From Paludibacteraceae bacterium (GTDB lineage: Bacteria; Bacteroidota; Bacteroidia; Bacteroidales; Paludibacteraceae): DNA of 64,000 nucleotides. The position numbers were made by a program, and so were the translations under genes. Within the stretch, counting starts at the first letter, position 1. Each line of letters begins with the position of its first letter. Below, piece after piece: positions 15,542 to 25,401 of the stretch. The stretch spans positions 1 to 64,000 of the forward strand of contig JAFXPK010000042.1 of the NCBI GenBank assembly GCA_017527905.1, written 5' to 3'. The notes beneath the pieces are model-generated. The model did not search any database and was not told where the DNA came from. It worked only from the letters and a program-made list of their open reading frames with translations.

Positions 15542-17947
15542 TTATTCGAACAAAATCATCTCCGGGATCTCCTCCCCCTCCGTCTTTTGTCGTTCATCCG
15601 CCTTGGAACAAGTATACTTGTCGGTCACGATAAACGGTTCGGTACGGGAATAGCCCAACGACTCATCCTTGTAAACCTTATTCATATAAGTACCCCACAC
15701 TGGCAAAGCAGAAGCGGAGCCTTGTCCATTCTTGATGCTATCGAAGTGAATGTCACGGTCTTCACCACCGACCCAGACACCCGTGATCAGGTTCGGCACG
15801 AAGCCCATGAACCATCCGTCCGAGTTGTTTTGAGTCGTACCCGTTTTACCGGCGACTGGCGTATCCCATCCGATACTATAATCGTAACGTCTTGTTCTCA
15901 AGCGCAAACCAGTACCACCATTGATGACACCCTGCAACATCGAAATCATCTTGTAGGCGGTCTGCTCGCTGAAAACCTCATTCATACGAGGGATGAAGGT
16001 GGAGATCACATTGCCTTGGTTATCCTCTATACGGGTCACAAACAAAGGTTCCGTACGGATACCCTTATTGGCGAAAGCGGTGTAGGCGGAGGTCATCTCA
16101 CAAACCGAGACATCGGCGATACCCAAGCAAAGCGAAGGCACCGGGTCGATATAGTTCTTGAGTCCGAAGGAGTGCAACAACTTCACGAAACTCTCAGGCC
16201 CCAATTGTTTGATCAAATAGGCGGAAGTCCAGTTGTTGGAAGTCTGCAGCCCCCTGCGGATGGTGATCATCTTACCGATCTCCTTCTTACCCTCCTCGCC
16301 GTAAGGAACATTACGAGGTTCCCAGATTTCGCCGGAAGGCAGCAACACCTGCGGTTGAACGTTCGGCACGGAGTCGCATGGTGAATGCCCCTCCTCCATC
16401 GCCAACGAATAGAGGAATGGTTTGATGGTGGAGCCCACCTGCCGGCGTCCCACGCACACCATGTCGTATTGGAAGTAGTTATAATCGATACCGCCGACGT
16501 AGGCCTTCACATGTCCGTTGAAAGGATCGATGGACATCAGTGCGGAACGCAAGAATGACTTCGCGTAACGGATCGAATCCATAGGCGTCAGCACCGTATC
16601 CTTGCTACCCTTCTCCCAGTCGAAGACACGCATGGCGATTTTAGCCGTATCGAAGTAGGCCTTGATGTCCGCGCTCTTCATCTTCTGGTCATACTTCATG
16701 GCACGGTACCTCTCCGAGGCACGCATGGCCTTCGCCAAGATGGAGTCCACCTGCGCTTGCGTGGATTTGTTGGAGAACGGAGCTTTCTTATGTTTCCCGT
16801 TGAACTTCTCCTTGTGGAAAATAGGTTGGAGGTATCCACCCACATACTCCTTGATAGCCTCCTCCGCATATTGTTGCATCCTCGAATCGAGGGTCGTATA
16901 GATCTTCAGACCATCCGTGTAGAGGTCATACGGGGTACCATCAGGCTTCAAGTTCTTGTTACACCATCCGTAGAGAGGGTTGGTTTCCCACGCCAGAGAG
17001 TCCTCGTAATACTTCTGATGCATCCACTTAGGATATTTCTTATAATCAGGACGGGGAGCCGTCATGATGGATCTCAGGTACTCACGGAAGTATGGAGCAG
17101 GTCCTTGCTTATGATCCACGTTTTGGAATTTCAGCTGTATATCCAGTTGAGAGAGAGAGTCGCACTCCGCCTGAGAAAGTTTGTCGTACTTAACCATTTG
17201 GGAGAGGACAATGTTACGTCTGTTTTTACATTTCTCGCTAAACCTTCTAGGATTGTATTTCGCAGGATTCTGCAACATACCGACAAAAACGGCGGCTTCC
17301 TCTTTGGACAGTTGGTTAGGCTGCTTGCTGAAATAAATCTGGGAGGCGGACTTGATGCCCACCGCGTTGTTCACGAAGTCGAACTTGTTCAGATACATGG
17401 TGATGATCTCCTCCTTCGTGTAATACTTCTCCAGCTTAGCGGCCACGACCCACTCCGTCAGTTTCTGCTTCGCGCGTTCGATACCCGTCTTAGGTTTTTT
17501 GGTGAACAAAAGCTTTGCCAATTGTTGGGAAATCGTACTACCACCTCCCGCATCCTTGTGCATCACGAGCGTCTTGATGGCCACACGGAACAGAGCGTCC
17601 CCGTCTATGCCGGAATGGCTGTAATAGCGGGCATCCTCCGTGGAGATCAGCGCATCGACGAGATACGGAGGCAACTCCGAGTATGGGGTATACAATCTAT
17701 TCTCACCTTGTTGGAAATAACGTCCGAGAACCTTCATGTCGCACGAATAGACCTCCGTGGCGAACTTGCTCTTAGGATTCAACAACTCCTCGACAGGCGG
17801 CAAGTAACCGATTTTACCATCCGCGATTAGGTCGAAGACCTTATAGACAGTGAATATACCAGCAAAGAAAAGCACCCAAAAGGCGATCAGGATCTTCACC
17901 CCGATGCTTAGCTTTCCCTTCTTTTTAGTTTCCTTCTCTGTATCCAT
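15542..17947 (-). CDS. Class A penicillin-binding protein 1A
   Basis: An 801-residue bifunctional peptidoglycan synthase. Order: short cytoplasmic basic tail (KETKKKGKLSIG), a transmembrane helix near residues 18-38, a GT51 glycosyltransferase domain with the catalytic Glu motif STEDARYYSHSGID and GGSTISQQLAK, then a transpeptidase domain with the SxxK motif STIK (Ser506), SNN near TSNNW, and KTGTT. All catalytic motifs are intact. It polymerises lipid II and cross-links stem peptides on the periplasmic side. It heads an operon with the oxoamine synthase and guaD. The upstream murA gene ends 80 bases before it, so the two may share a peptidoglycan transcript. The name mrcA/ponA is not assigned because Bacteroidota usually carry several paralogues. 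Confidence 0.95.
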   Translation of the reverse strand: MDTEKETKKKGKLSIGVKILIAFWVLFFAGIFTVYKVFDLIADGKIGYLPPVEELLNPKSKFATEVYSCDMKVLGRYFQQGENRLYTPYSELPPYLVDALISTEDARYYSHSGIDGDALFRVAIKTLVMHKDAGGGSTISQQLAKLLFTKKPKTGIERAKQKLTEWVVAAKLEKYYTKEEIITMYLNKFDFVNNAVGIKSASQIYFSKQPNQLSKEEAAVFVGMLQNPAKYNPRRFSEKCKNRRNIVLSQMVKYDKLSQAECDSLSQLDIQLKFQNVDHKQGPAPYFREYLRSIMTAPRPDYKKYPKWMHQKYYEDSLAWETNPLYGWCNKNLKPDGTPYDLYTDGLKIYTTLDSRMQQYAEEAIKEYVGGYLQPIFHKEKFNGKHKKAPFSNKSTQAQVDSILAKAMRASERYRAMKYDQKMKSADIKAYFDTAKIAMRVFDWEKGSKDTVLTPMDSIRYAKSFLRSALMSIDPFNGHVKAYVGGIDYNYFQYDMVCVGRRQVGSTIKPFLYSLAMEEGHSPCDSVPNVQPQVLLPSGEIWEPRNVPYGEEGKKEIGKMITIRRGLQTSNNWTSAYLIKQLGPESFVKLLHSFGLKNYIDPVPSLCLGIADVSVCEMTSAYTAFANKGIRTEPLFVTRIEDNQGNVISTFIPRMNEVFSEQTAYKMISMLQGVINGGTGLRLRTRRYDYSIGWDTPVAGKTGTTQNNSDGWFMGFVPNLITGVWVGGEDRDIHFDSIKNGQGSASALPVWGTYMNKVYKDESLGYSRTEPFIVTDKYTCSKADERQKTEGEEIPEMILFE

Positions 17948-18027
17948 ATCAGAATATTTATATCTTTTTCTTTAGCAAAAATAGCAATAAAAACCCAAAA
18001 AGAACCCATTCGCGGAAACGAATCGAA

Positions 18028-19335
18028 TCACTCGACCCGCATGATTTTCGCGCCGATAGCGTTCAGACGGCCGTCGATATCCTCATAACCACGGTCGATT
18101 TGTTCGATGTTGCTGATGGTGCTCGTTCCATGAGCGCTCATGGCGGCGATCAGCAGGGCGATACCCGCGCGGATATCCGGGGAACTCATCTTCGAAGCCC
18201 TCAGTGGCGTCTCGTTGCCTAGTCCGATGACCGTGGCGCGGTGAGGGTCGCACAAGATGATTTGGGCCCCCATATCAATCAGTTTATCCACGAAGAAGAG
18301 CCTGCTCTCGAACATCTTCTGATGGATCAGCACGCTTCCCTTCGCTTGGGTGGCCACCACGAGGAACACGCTCAGCAAGTCTGGGGTCAAGCCAGGCCAC
18401 GGAGCGTCCGCGAATGTCATGATGGAACCGTCGATGAATGTGTCGATCGAATAATGTTCCTGTTTAGGGATAAATATATCGTCCCCCCTACGCTCCAAGG
18501 CGATTCCAAGCCTACGGAAGCAGTCAGGGATGAGTCCTAGTTGATCATAACAAACATCCTTGATGGTCAGTTCGGAGTGAGTCATGGCGGCCATACCGAT
18601 GAAGCTGCCGATCTCGATCATGTCAGGAAGGATCAAGTGGTCGCAGCCCGACAGGGATTCCACACCCTCAATCGTCAACAGATTCGAGCCAATGCCCGAG
18701 ATGCGCGCGCCCATCTTGTTCAACATCTTGCAGAGTTGCTGGATGTAGGGTTCGCACGCCGCGTTGTAGATGGTGGTGACCCCTTTCGCGAGAACAGAGG
18801 CCATGACGATATTAGCCGTACCCGTGACGGAGGCCTCGTCGAGGAGCATATATGCGCCCGTGAGCTGTTTAGCGGAGACGCAGTACAGTTTGCGGTCGTC
18901 GTCGTATTCGAAGTCAGCCCCGAGCTTCTGTATGCCCAGAAAGTGCGTGTCGAGGCGTCGTCTACCTATCTTGTCGCCACCCGGTTTAGGGATGATGGCC
19001 TTACCGAAACGGGAGACCAGCGGACCCGCCAACATGACAGAGCCACGCAAGGCGGCGCATTTCCTATAGAAATCAGCCGTCTCCATATAATCCAAGTTGA
19101 CATTATCCGCTTGGAAGGAGTAGCACCCCTTCTTGATGAGGTTCACCTTCACGCCCATATCCTTCAGCAAGGAAATCAGGTTGTTCACATCCAGGATGTC
19201 CGGGATGTTGGAAATCGTCACTTTCCCCGAAGTAAGTAAAATAGCACAGATGACCTCCAACGCCTCGTTCTTGGCGCCTTGCGGGATGATTTCGCCGCAC
19301 AAGGGATGACCGCCTTCAATCAAAAATTTCGCCAT
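18028..19335 (-). CDS. murA: UDP-N-acetylglucosamine 1-carboxyvinyltransferase with Asp at the fosfomycin site
   Basis: A 435-residue enzyme transferring enolpyruvate from PEP to UDP-GlcNAc, the first committed step of peptidoglycan synthesis in the cytoplasm. Recognisable blocks are QGAKNEALEVI (substrate Lys-Asn), the flexible catalytic loop PGGDKIGRRRLD and DEASVTGTANIVMA. The loop residue that is Cys115 in Escherichia coli is Asp121 here (codon GAC, 18975-18973). Cys-to-Asp MurA enzymes stay active and are insensitive to fosfomycin in Mycobacterium, Chlamydia and engineered E. coli; I expect the same here. The upstream DUF4290 gene ends 23 bases before, a gene pair typical for Bacteroidota. 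EPSP synthase is excluded by the MurA loop. Confidence 0.95.
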   Translation of the reverse strand: MAKFLIEGGHPLCGEIIPQGAKNEALEVICAILLTSGKVTISNIPDILDVNNLISLLKDMGVKVNLIKKGCYSFQADNVNLDYMETADFYRKCAALRGSVMLAGPLVSRFGKAIIPKPGGDKIGRRRLDTHFLGIQKLGADFEYDDDRKLYCVSAKQLTGAYMLLDEASVTGTANIVMASVLAKGVTTIYNAACEPYIQQLCKMLNKMGARISGIGSNLLTIEGVESLSGCDHLILPDMIEIGSFIGMAAMTHSELTIKDVCYDQLGLIPDCFRRLGIALERRGDDIFIPKQEHYSIDTFIDGSIMTFADAPWPGLTPDLLSVFLVVATQAKGSVLIHQKMFESRLFFVDKLIDMGAQIILCDPHRATVIGLGNETPLRASKMSSPDIRAGIALLIAAMSAHGTSTISNIEQIDRGYEDIDGRLNAIGAKIMRVE

Positions 19336-19358
19336 AGCAAGCCACTTTTAGACATTCG

Positions 19359-19958
19359 TCACTTTTTCTTTTTCTTCTTAGAGGAGGCTTGAACCTGAGT
19401 CGCCAGCAAGTCCTTGCAATCCTCCAGCACCACATCGTCGGAGGAGAGGCGGAGATCCCCTTTCGAGAGGTTCCGCAGGTCGTCGAATATTTTTTGGTCA
19501 GCCACGCCATCCTTGTTGTAGAGGATGTAGCATTTCTTCATATAGTTGGCGATGTATACGGAGAGTTCCTTCTTCTCCTCCGGGTCAGTCAACTCCACAG
19601 CCTTGTCGATCATGCCCTGCACCAGTTTACCGTAATGTCTGTATCTGATGCTTTGCGGTGAGGAATAAGGCACTCTGTCCGGACATATGTTGAGGGTCTC
19701 TTTCTTAACCACCTCATATGGATAATCTATGTCGAGCTTGAAGTCGGACATGATCGCGAGATGGTCCCACAACAAGTGTTTGAATTCAGACAAGTCCCTC
19801 AATTGGGGGAATAGGTTTCCCATCGTAGCGATGATTGAATAGGCGCAGTTCGTGCGCTCCTCGCGGTCTTCAATGGTCAAACAATAATCCACCATGTTCT
19901 GTATATTCCTGCCGTACTCAGGCAACGCAAGGCGTTTCATTTTGGTGTTATATATCAT
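19359..19958 (-). CDS. DUF4290 protein
   Basis: A 199-residue, mostly helical soluble protein of the DUF4290 family, which is nearly restricted to Bacteroidota. Conserved stretches visible are LPEYGRNIQNMVDYCL, NCAYSIIATMGNLFPQ, KHLLWDHLAIMSDF and IRYRHYGKLVQ. The protein ends in a run of lysines. It directly precedes murA (23-base gap) and is probably cotranscribed with it, a conserved arrangement in the phylum, which hints at an envelope or growth-related role. No enzymatic motif is known. The start at 19958 gives MIYNTKMKRL; an in-frame ATG six codons later is possible. Confidence 0.88.
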   Translation of the reverse strand: MIYNTKMKRLALPEYGRNIQNMVDYCLTIEDREERTNCAYSIIATMGNLFPQLRDLSEFKHLLWDHLAIMSDFKLDIDYPYEVVKKETLNICPDRVPYSSPQSIRYRHYGKLVQGMIDKAVELTDPEEKKELSVYIANYMKKCYILYNKDGVADQKIFDDLRNLSKGDLRLSSDDVVLEDCKDLLATQVQASSKKKKKK

Positions 19959-20110
19959 ACTAATAAATCATTACATCCATTTCACACTGATATGAAGCCG
20001 AAACACTGGCCTCATCGGTCAAGGACACGACCAATCCATGCAAAGGTACAATTTTTTTATTAATAGAGGAATTTTTCGGGCAATATTAAAATTATTAGGC
20101 CCGATTTTAT

Positions 20111-20118
20111 TAACTTTG
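20111..20118 (+). promoter_or_regulatory. -7 box of the apbE-HTCS-terC operon
   Basis: TAACTTTG is an exact TAnnTTTG match 27 bases before the ATG at 20146. No clear -33 TTTG at proper spacing was seen. Confidence 0.5.
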
Positions 20119-20145
20119 TGAAAGAAAAAACTAAAGTAACGAACG

Positions 20146-21189
20146 ATGATCCACAAACAGGGGAAGATACTGTCACGGGTGTTTGCGGCGATCGTTTTTG
20201 TCGCCTTGCTGATGCCCTCCGCATGTCAAAAGGAGGTTGAGTACCAAACCTTGTCGGGGGAGGTGCACGGCACCTACTATAAAATCACATACTCTGCGGA
20301 CGCTGGGCTAATCAACCCACAGGACTTGACGGACTGCTTCCGGACGTTCGAACTTTCCCTCTCCACTTTTCAGGAAAAATCGGTGATCTCCCGCATCAAC
20401 AGGAATGAGGCGGACGTGGTGCCCGACTCCCTCTTCCTCACAGTCTTCAACCGCGGGTTGGAGATCTCCCGCCTGACGGACGGAGCGTTCGACATGACGG
20501 TGGCCCCGCTCGTGAACCTATGGGGATTCGGCTTCAAAAAGAGCGAAAACGTGACCGACGAGCATGTGCGGGAAATCATGCGCCACGTCGGCTATGACAA
20601 GATCAGGCTGGAGGACGGACGCATCGTGAAATCCGACACCGCCGTGATGCTGGATGCGGCGGCCATCGCAAAAGGATACTCCTGCGATATCGTGGCCAAC
20701 TTCCTCTCCGACAAGGGCAGCAAGAACTATATGGTGGAGATCGGAGGCGAAATCGTAACCCATGGCTTGAATCCGCAAGGACAGCCTTGGCGAATTGGCA
20801 TCACCCAACCGACGGATGACAATGCGGTGGATAACCCTACACTTCAGGCGAAGGTCTCTTTGGGGGATATCGGCACCGCCACTTCAGGCAACTACCGCCA
20901 ATTCTACTACAAGGACGGGAAACGATACTCCCACACCATCAACCCGCACACGGGATACCCTGTGGAACATAACCTGCTGAGCGCGACCGTGTTCGCCTCG
21001 GACTGCATGACGGCCGACGCACTGGCCACCGCCTTCATGGTGATGGGCCTCGACAAGGCTTGCGCATTCGTCGAGAACCAGACATTGCCCGTCACAGCCT
21101 ATTTCATCTATACAGACGAGGACGACCACGTGCGGACGAAGACGGTGGGTCCGGATAGTAAACAAATCAATCTCGTCGAAATGCAATAG
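20146..21189 (+). CDS. apbE: FAD:protein FMN transferase, lipoprotein
   Basis: A 347-residue ApbE-family flavin transferase that attaches FMN covalently to Thr residues of target proteins such as NqrB, NqrC and RnfG. A lipoprotein signal ends at the lipobox PSAC (Cys27). Family motifs: GEVHGTYYKITY, ISRINRNE, WGFGFK, MLDAAAIAKGYSCDIVANFL, GGEIVTHGLNP, SHTINPHTGYPVE and SDCMTADALATAFMVMG; the Mg-binding Asp/Thr set in the last block is intact. It acts in the periplasm anchored to a membrane. No Nqr or Rnf operon is in the window. It heads an operon with a hybrid regulator (6-base gap) and TerC, an unusual grouping. Confidence 0.93.
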   Translation: MIHKQGKILSRVFAAIVFVALLMPSACQKEVEYQTLSGEVHGTYYKITYSADAGLINPQDLTDCFRTFELSLSTFQEKSVISRINRNEADVVPDSLFLTVFNRGLEISRLTDGAFDMTVAPLVNLWGFGFKKSENVTDEHVREIMRHVGYDKIRLEDGRIVKSDTAVMLDAAAIAKGYSCDIVANFLSDKGSKNYMVEIGGEIVTHGLNPQGQPWRIGITQPTDDNAVDNPTLQAKVSLGDIGTATSGNYRQFYYKDGKRYSHTINPHTGYPVEHNLLSATVFASDCMTADALATAFMVMGLDKACAFVENQTLPVTAYFIYTDEDDHVRTKTVGPDSKQINLVEMQ

Positions 21190-21195
21190 CGCGCC

Positions 21196-24100
21196 ATGTG
21201 TAAAAGGACCTTCCTATCGATAACGATTCTTTTTCTTGCCCACCTCTTCGGATATGGGCAAATGGGCATACGCATCTCAAACTACACGACGGAGGCGGGT
21301 CTTTCCCAAAACAACGTCACTTGCCTACTCAAGGAGAAGTCCGGATTCATTTGGGCGACCACCCTGGACGGCCTCAGCCGATTCGACGGCTATGATTTCA
21401 AAAACTTCAAGGCGGACTCCAAGGAGCTCTCGCGAAGCATCAGCAACCAATTCATCGACATCAAGCAAGACCAATTCCGCCACCTATGGCTCCTCAACGA
21501 CATTGGTCAGGTGCTACGCTTCGACCCCAAGAAAGAGACATTCACCCTATACCCTTCCGCAGACAGAAACAAGGGTGACAACTACTTCGCGGCATCCGAA
21601 ATCATCCAACTCTCCCCCACGGAACTATGGATCCTCAGCTCGAACGACAACGGAGCCCTGCAGATCATGGTGGACTCCACCGAAGAAGCGCACATCATCC
21701 ACGTGGGGAGGGAAACAGACGAGGGCCAAGGGACGAAAGTCAACAACGTATTCATGGAAAGGAACGGACAAAGATGGCTACTGACCAAGCAAGGAGCCGC
21801 GACCATCAGTCAACAAGACACATCCATCATCCTGAACGACATTCCTTTATCCGACAGTTTATCCGCCTTCCAGATGATAGAGACAGACCAGGAACTGCTC
21901 ATCGCGGCTTCCCAAGGAAAGGTAATCCTATACGACAAGACGAAGAAAAGATTCTCCACCATCACGATAGGGAATCCGAACGAGGAAATCAACCATATCT
22001 TCCTGCTCGACGACACGCACTTCTGCACGATCAGCAACAGCCTCAACATCCAAGTGACAGACCTGACCAACTGGACCGTCAAGGGGAAACAGACGATGGA
22101 AGGCTCAATCGAAAAGATCTGGCAAGACGAGAAGAGAAACGTATACGCTAAGCTAAAAAGCAACAACACGGCATACGAAATCAACGCACAGTCTCTGTCC
22201 ATACAAGAGAAATCCGCCAACTCGCTGGCGAACTCCACGACCTTGGCCGACACGATGGGTGTGTCTTGGGTCGCCGAGCCCAACGCAGGAATCAGGAAAG
22301 CGGTGAACTTCGACAATCCGCTAGGGGTAAACTCAGACAAGTCCACCTCCCACACGAACGTGTTCTGTGAGGCGAAAGCCTTATTTGAGGATGACGCCAG
22401 AAGGCTTTGGATGGCCACGGAGGACGGATCGCTGCGGCTCTACGACACAGAGGACAAACTCATCGGTTTCGTCAACGGGAAAGGAGATGTGGGTCCCAAC
22501 AAAATGCACTTCGGCAATATATCCGTCATCTACCAAGGACGGACCGGAAAGATATGGATATCAACAGACAAGGCACTCCTCGAGGTCACCGAGGTGGAAA
22601 AGAACAGATTCTCCATCAAGAAGTGCCAAGCGTCAGAGCCAGGGTTCCAGCCTCTTTCCAACGACTTCGCCAGCATATTGGAAGACAGCAAAGGACATCT
22701 TTGGCTCGCCTCCCCGGACGGAGGCCTACACCTCCTGCAACAAGAGGAGAACAACTACCGTTTCATCCACAAGGAGAACCTACTCAAATTCAACTACCCT
22801 CCCACCGTGGAGAAGTCACACTCCCTCATGGAAGATAAGAACGGCAACATATGGCTAGGCTCCAGCGAAGGACTCACCATTTTCTCCTCCGATTTCGACA
22901 AACCTGAAGAGATTCGTTTCCTCTTCTACAACACGGAGAACACCAATCTGTCCAACAGTTGCATCTACGATATCTTCCAGAACGAGAAGGGGGATATCTG
23001 GTTGGCATCCTTCGGTGGAGGTCTCTTCCGCCTGAAAAACGAATTCGTACTCTTCCAAACGCCTGAGTTCGAGCCGTTCAGCCGAGGCAATAACAAGTTC
23101 CCTTCCGACCTTCTCTACAACATCTCTGACGATGCGCAGGACAACCTATGGATCCTGACGGAGGAGTCTATCGTCAAGTTCAACACGGAAACGAACGCTT
23201 CCGAGTCCTTTGGTCAAGTGCAGAACTTCCGTTGCACCGAAAACTCAGGGAAAAAGCTGGTCAGAAGGCACTCCGGCATCATATCCACCGCCACCAACTC
23301 AGGGTATTTCTCATTCAACCCGCAAGCGATCAAGCCGGCGGACTACATGCCACCAATCGTATTCACCCGTTTCCTTCTCTTCAACAAGGAACAGAACATC
23401 CAGGAGCCGAACTCTGTCGTGCAGATATCCGCCGATTACCTGGAGAAGATCACCCTGAAGCATAACCAGTCAGTCTTCTCCATCGGCTATGCCGCACTCG
23501 ACTACAGGTTCCCCGAGCATATCCAGTACGCCTACAAACTGGAGCCTTTCGAGAACGAGTGGAACTACGTGGGCAACCAGCGGCTCGCCACCTACACGAA
23601 CCTGCCTAAGGGAGAATACACCTTCCTCGTCAAGTCAACCAACAGCGAAGGCATCTGGTACGACAACATCAGGGAACTGAAAATCGTCGTGTTGCCATCC
23701 TTCTGGGAAACAGGCTGGGCTTACCTGATCTATGCGCTGATCATCGCCCTGATCATCCTCGCCTCCGCCTCCATCTACCGCTCCAAGACCAAGATGAAGA
23801 TGGAACAGGAGATGTCCGACTCCAAACTGCAGTTCTTCACGGACATTTCCCACGAACTGCGCACCCCGCTCACGCTCATCAACGGCCCGCTGGAAAACGT
23901 ATTGGAGAACGGGACGCTCCGCCCTGAGGACAGGGACCAACTGGAGGTCGTCAGGACCAACACGAATAGGATGCTCCGCATGATGAACCAAATCATGGAT
24001 TTCAGGAAGATACAGAGCAATAAAATGAGGCTTCGGGTGGAACAGACCCGCTTGGGGGAATTCATCGCCTCCTGCAGCACCACATTCCTCAAATTGGCGG

Positions 24101-25395
24101 GCAACCGTCAAATCACCTTCACCGTCAACGACGAGACGAACGGAGCCACCTTTTGGGTCGACCGAGACAAGATAGACACGATCATCTTCAACCTGCTGTC
24201 GAACGCCTTTAAGTTCACGCCTGACGGGAAAGCAGTCTCCGTACGCACCTACTTGGACAACGGAGAGGGCGTCATCGAGGTGGCCGACAAAGGGTGCGGA
24301 ATGCCGAAGGATAAGCTCTCCATCATCTTCGAGCGATACACCACGCTACAGAACTTCTCCCTCACCAAACAAAGCGGAACGGGCATCGGACTCTCCCTCG
24401 TCAAGGAGATTGTGGACCTCCACAAGGCTAGCGTGAGCGTGGAGAGCGAACCGAACGAGGGCACCACCTTCTCCATCCGCCTAAAACCAGGCGTGGACCA
24501 CTTCGACAACACAGTGGACATCGTCATCAACGATGAAACGAAGAACTCCGAGACACAAGAGGTCAAGAAGAATAGCCAAGAGAACAATGCACAAGAAATG
24601 CCTAAACTGCTCATCGTCGAAGACAACGAGCAACTCAGGGAATTCCTGCGTTCCGTATTAGGCAAGCGCTTCCTCATCGTCGAGGCGGCGAACGGAGAGC
24701 AAGGGCTCGAAGCCTCTCAAAGGGAGCTTCCGGACTTCATCCTCACCGACATCATGATGCCTGTGATGGATGGCATGGAAATGGTGAGAAAGGTCAGAGC
24801 CAACGAGCAAACCTCCCATATCCCTATTATCCTATTGACCGCCAAAACAGATATGCAGAGCAAAATCGAGTGCCTAAAAATAGGTGCGAACGACTATATC
24901 ACCAAACCGTTCAGCATGGCATATCTGGAGGCAAGGATAGACAACATCCTCGCGGAAAGGGAGAAATGGCAGGAGAGGTACAAAAACAACCTGATAAGCA
25001 ACAGGACATTCGACGCCGAAGAGAAAGAAAAGGGGGAAGAGACCACGCCCCAAGAGCCTCTCGCACCAAAGGACGACGCCTTCATGCGCTCTATCGTCGA
25101 GATCATCAACAAGAACATGGACAACAGCGAATTCTCCGTGGAAGACCTGCAAGACGAACTCAAAATAGGGAAATGGAACCTCACGTCCAAGGTCAAGGCG
25201 CTCGTAGGACTCACCCCTATGGAGTTCATCCGCGAGACCCGACTCTCCCATGCGGCGGACCTGATCGACAACAGCGACTACAACATGACGCAGATCACCT
25301 ACATGATCGGCATGTCCGACTCCCGCTACTTCAGCCGTTGCTTCAAACAGAAATATGGGGTCACCCCAACAGAATATAAGAACCGTAAAAAATAA
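21196..25395 (+). CDS. Hybrid two-component system regulator (HTCS) 1
   Basis: A 1399-residue one-protein signalling chain spanning the inner membrane. Order: signal peptide; two seven-bladed beta-propeller-type sensor halves made of Reg_prop repeats (the first ones read NNVTCLLKEKSGFIWATTLDGL in part, residues 35-60) to about 730; Y_Y_Y domain about 745-825; transmembrane helix about 836-860; histidine kinase with the phospho-His in ISHELRTPL (His886) and ATPase boxes (NLLSNAFKFTP, ADKGCGMP, GTGIGLSL); receiver with Asp1185 in LTDIMMPVMDG; AraC-type HTH about 1290-1395. All phosphotransfer residues are intact. HTCS proteins normally sit beside SusC/SusD genes and bind glycan fragments; none are here. 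Flanked by apbE and terC with 6-base gaps. Confidence 0.93.
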   Translation: MCKRTFLSITILFLAHLFGYGQMGIRISNYTTEAGLSQNNVTCLLKEKSGFIWATTLDGLSRFDGYDFKNFKADSKELSRSISNQFIDIKQDQFRHLWLLNDIGQVLRFDPKKETFTLYPSADRNKGDNYFAASEIIQLSPTELWILSSNDNGALQIMVDSTEEAHIIHVGRETDEGQGTKVNNVFMERNGQRWLLTKQGAATISQQDTSIILNDIPLSDSLSAFQMIETDQELLIAASQGKVILYDKTKKRFSTITIGNPNEEINHIFLLDDTHFCTISNSLNIQVTDLTNWTVKGKQTMEGSIEKIWQDEKRNVYAKLKSNNTAYEINAQSLSIQEKSANSLANSTTLADTMGVSWVAEPNAGIRKAVNFDNPLGVNSDKSTSHTNVFCEAKALFEDDARRLWMATEDGSLRLYDTEDKLIGFVNGKGDVGPNKMHFGNISVIYQGRTGKIWISTDKALLEVTEVEKNRFSIKKCQASEPGFQPLSNDFASILEDSKGHLWLASPDGGLHLLQQEENNYRFIHKENLLKFNYPPTVEKSHSLMEDKNGNIWLGSSEGLTIFSSDFDKPEEIRFLFYNTENTNLSNSCIYDIFQNEKGDIWLASFGGGLFRLKNEFVLFQTPEFEPFSRGNNKFPSDLLYNISDDAQDNLWILTEESIVKFNTETNASESFGQVQNFRCTENSGKKLVRRHSGIISTATNSGYFSFNPQAIKPADYMPPIVFTRFLLFNKEQNIQEPNSVVQISADYLEKITLKHNQSVFSIGYAALDYRFPEHIQYAYKLEPFENEWNYVGNQRLATYTNLPKGEYTFLVKSTNSEGIWYDNIRELKIVVLPSFWETGWAYLIYALIIALIILASASIYRSKTKMKMEQEMSDSKLQFFTDISHELRTPLTLINGPLENVLENGTLRPEDRDQLEVVRTNTNRMLRMMNQIMDFRKIQSNKMRLRVEQTRLGEFIASCSTTFLKLAGNRQITFTVNDETNGATFWVDRDKIDTIIFNLLSNAFKFTPDGKAVSVRTYLDNGEGVIEVADKGCGMPKDKLSIIFERYTTLQNFSLTKQSGTGIGLSLVKEIVDLHKASVSVESEPNEGTTFSIRLKPGVDHFDNTVDIVINDETKNSETQEVKKNSQENNAQEMPKLLIVEDNEQLREFLRSVLGKRFLIVEAANGEQGLEASQRELPDFILTDIMMPVMDGMEMVRKVRANEQTSHIPIILLTAKTDMQSKIECLKIGANDYITKPFSMAYLEARIDNILAEREKWQERYKNNLISNRTFDAEEKEKGEETTPQEPLAPKDDAFMRSIVEIINKNMDNSEFSVEDLQDELKIGKWNLTSKVKALVGLTPMEFIRETRLSHAADLIDNSDYNMTQITYMIGMSDSRYFSRCFKQKYGVTPTEYKNRKK

Positions 25396-25401
25396 TAGAT
25401 T

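Noticed and set aside
25396..25401. A manganese (yybP-ykoY) riboswitch before the TerC gene
   Set aside because: Only six bases separate it from the upstream regulator gene; there is no space for a riboswitch.
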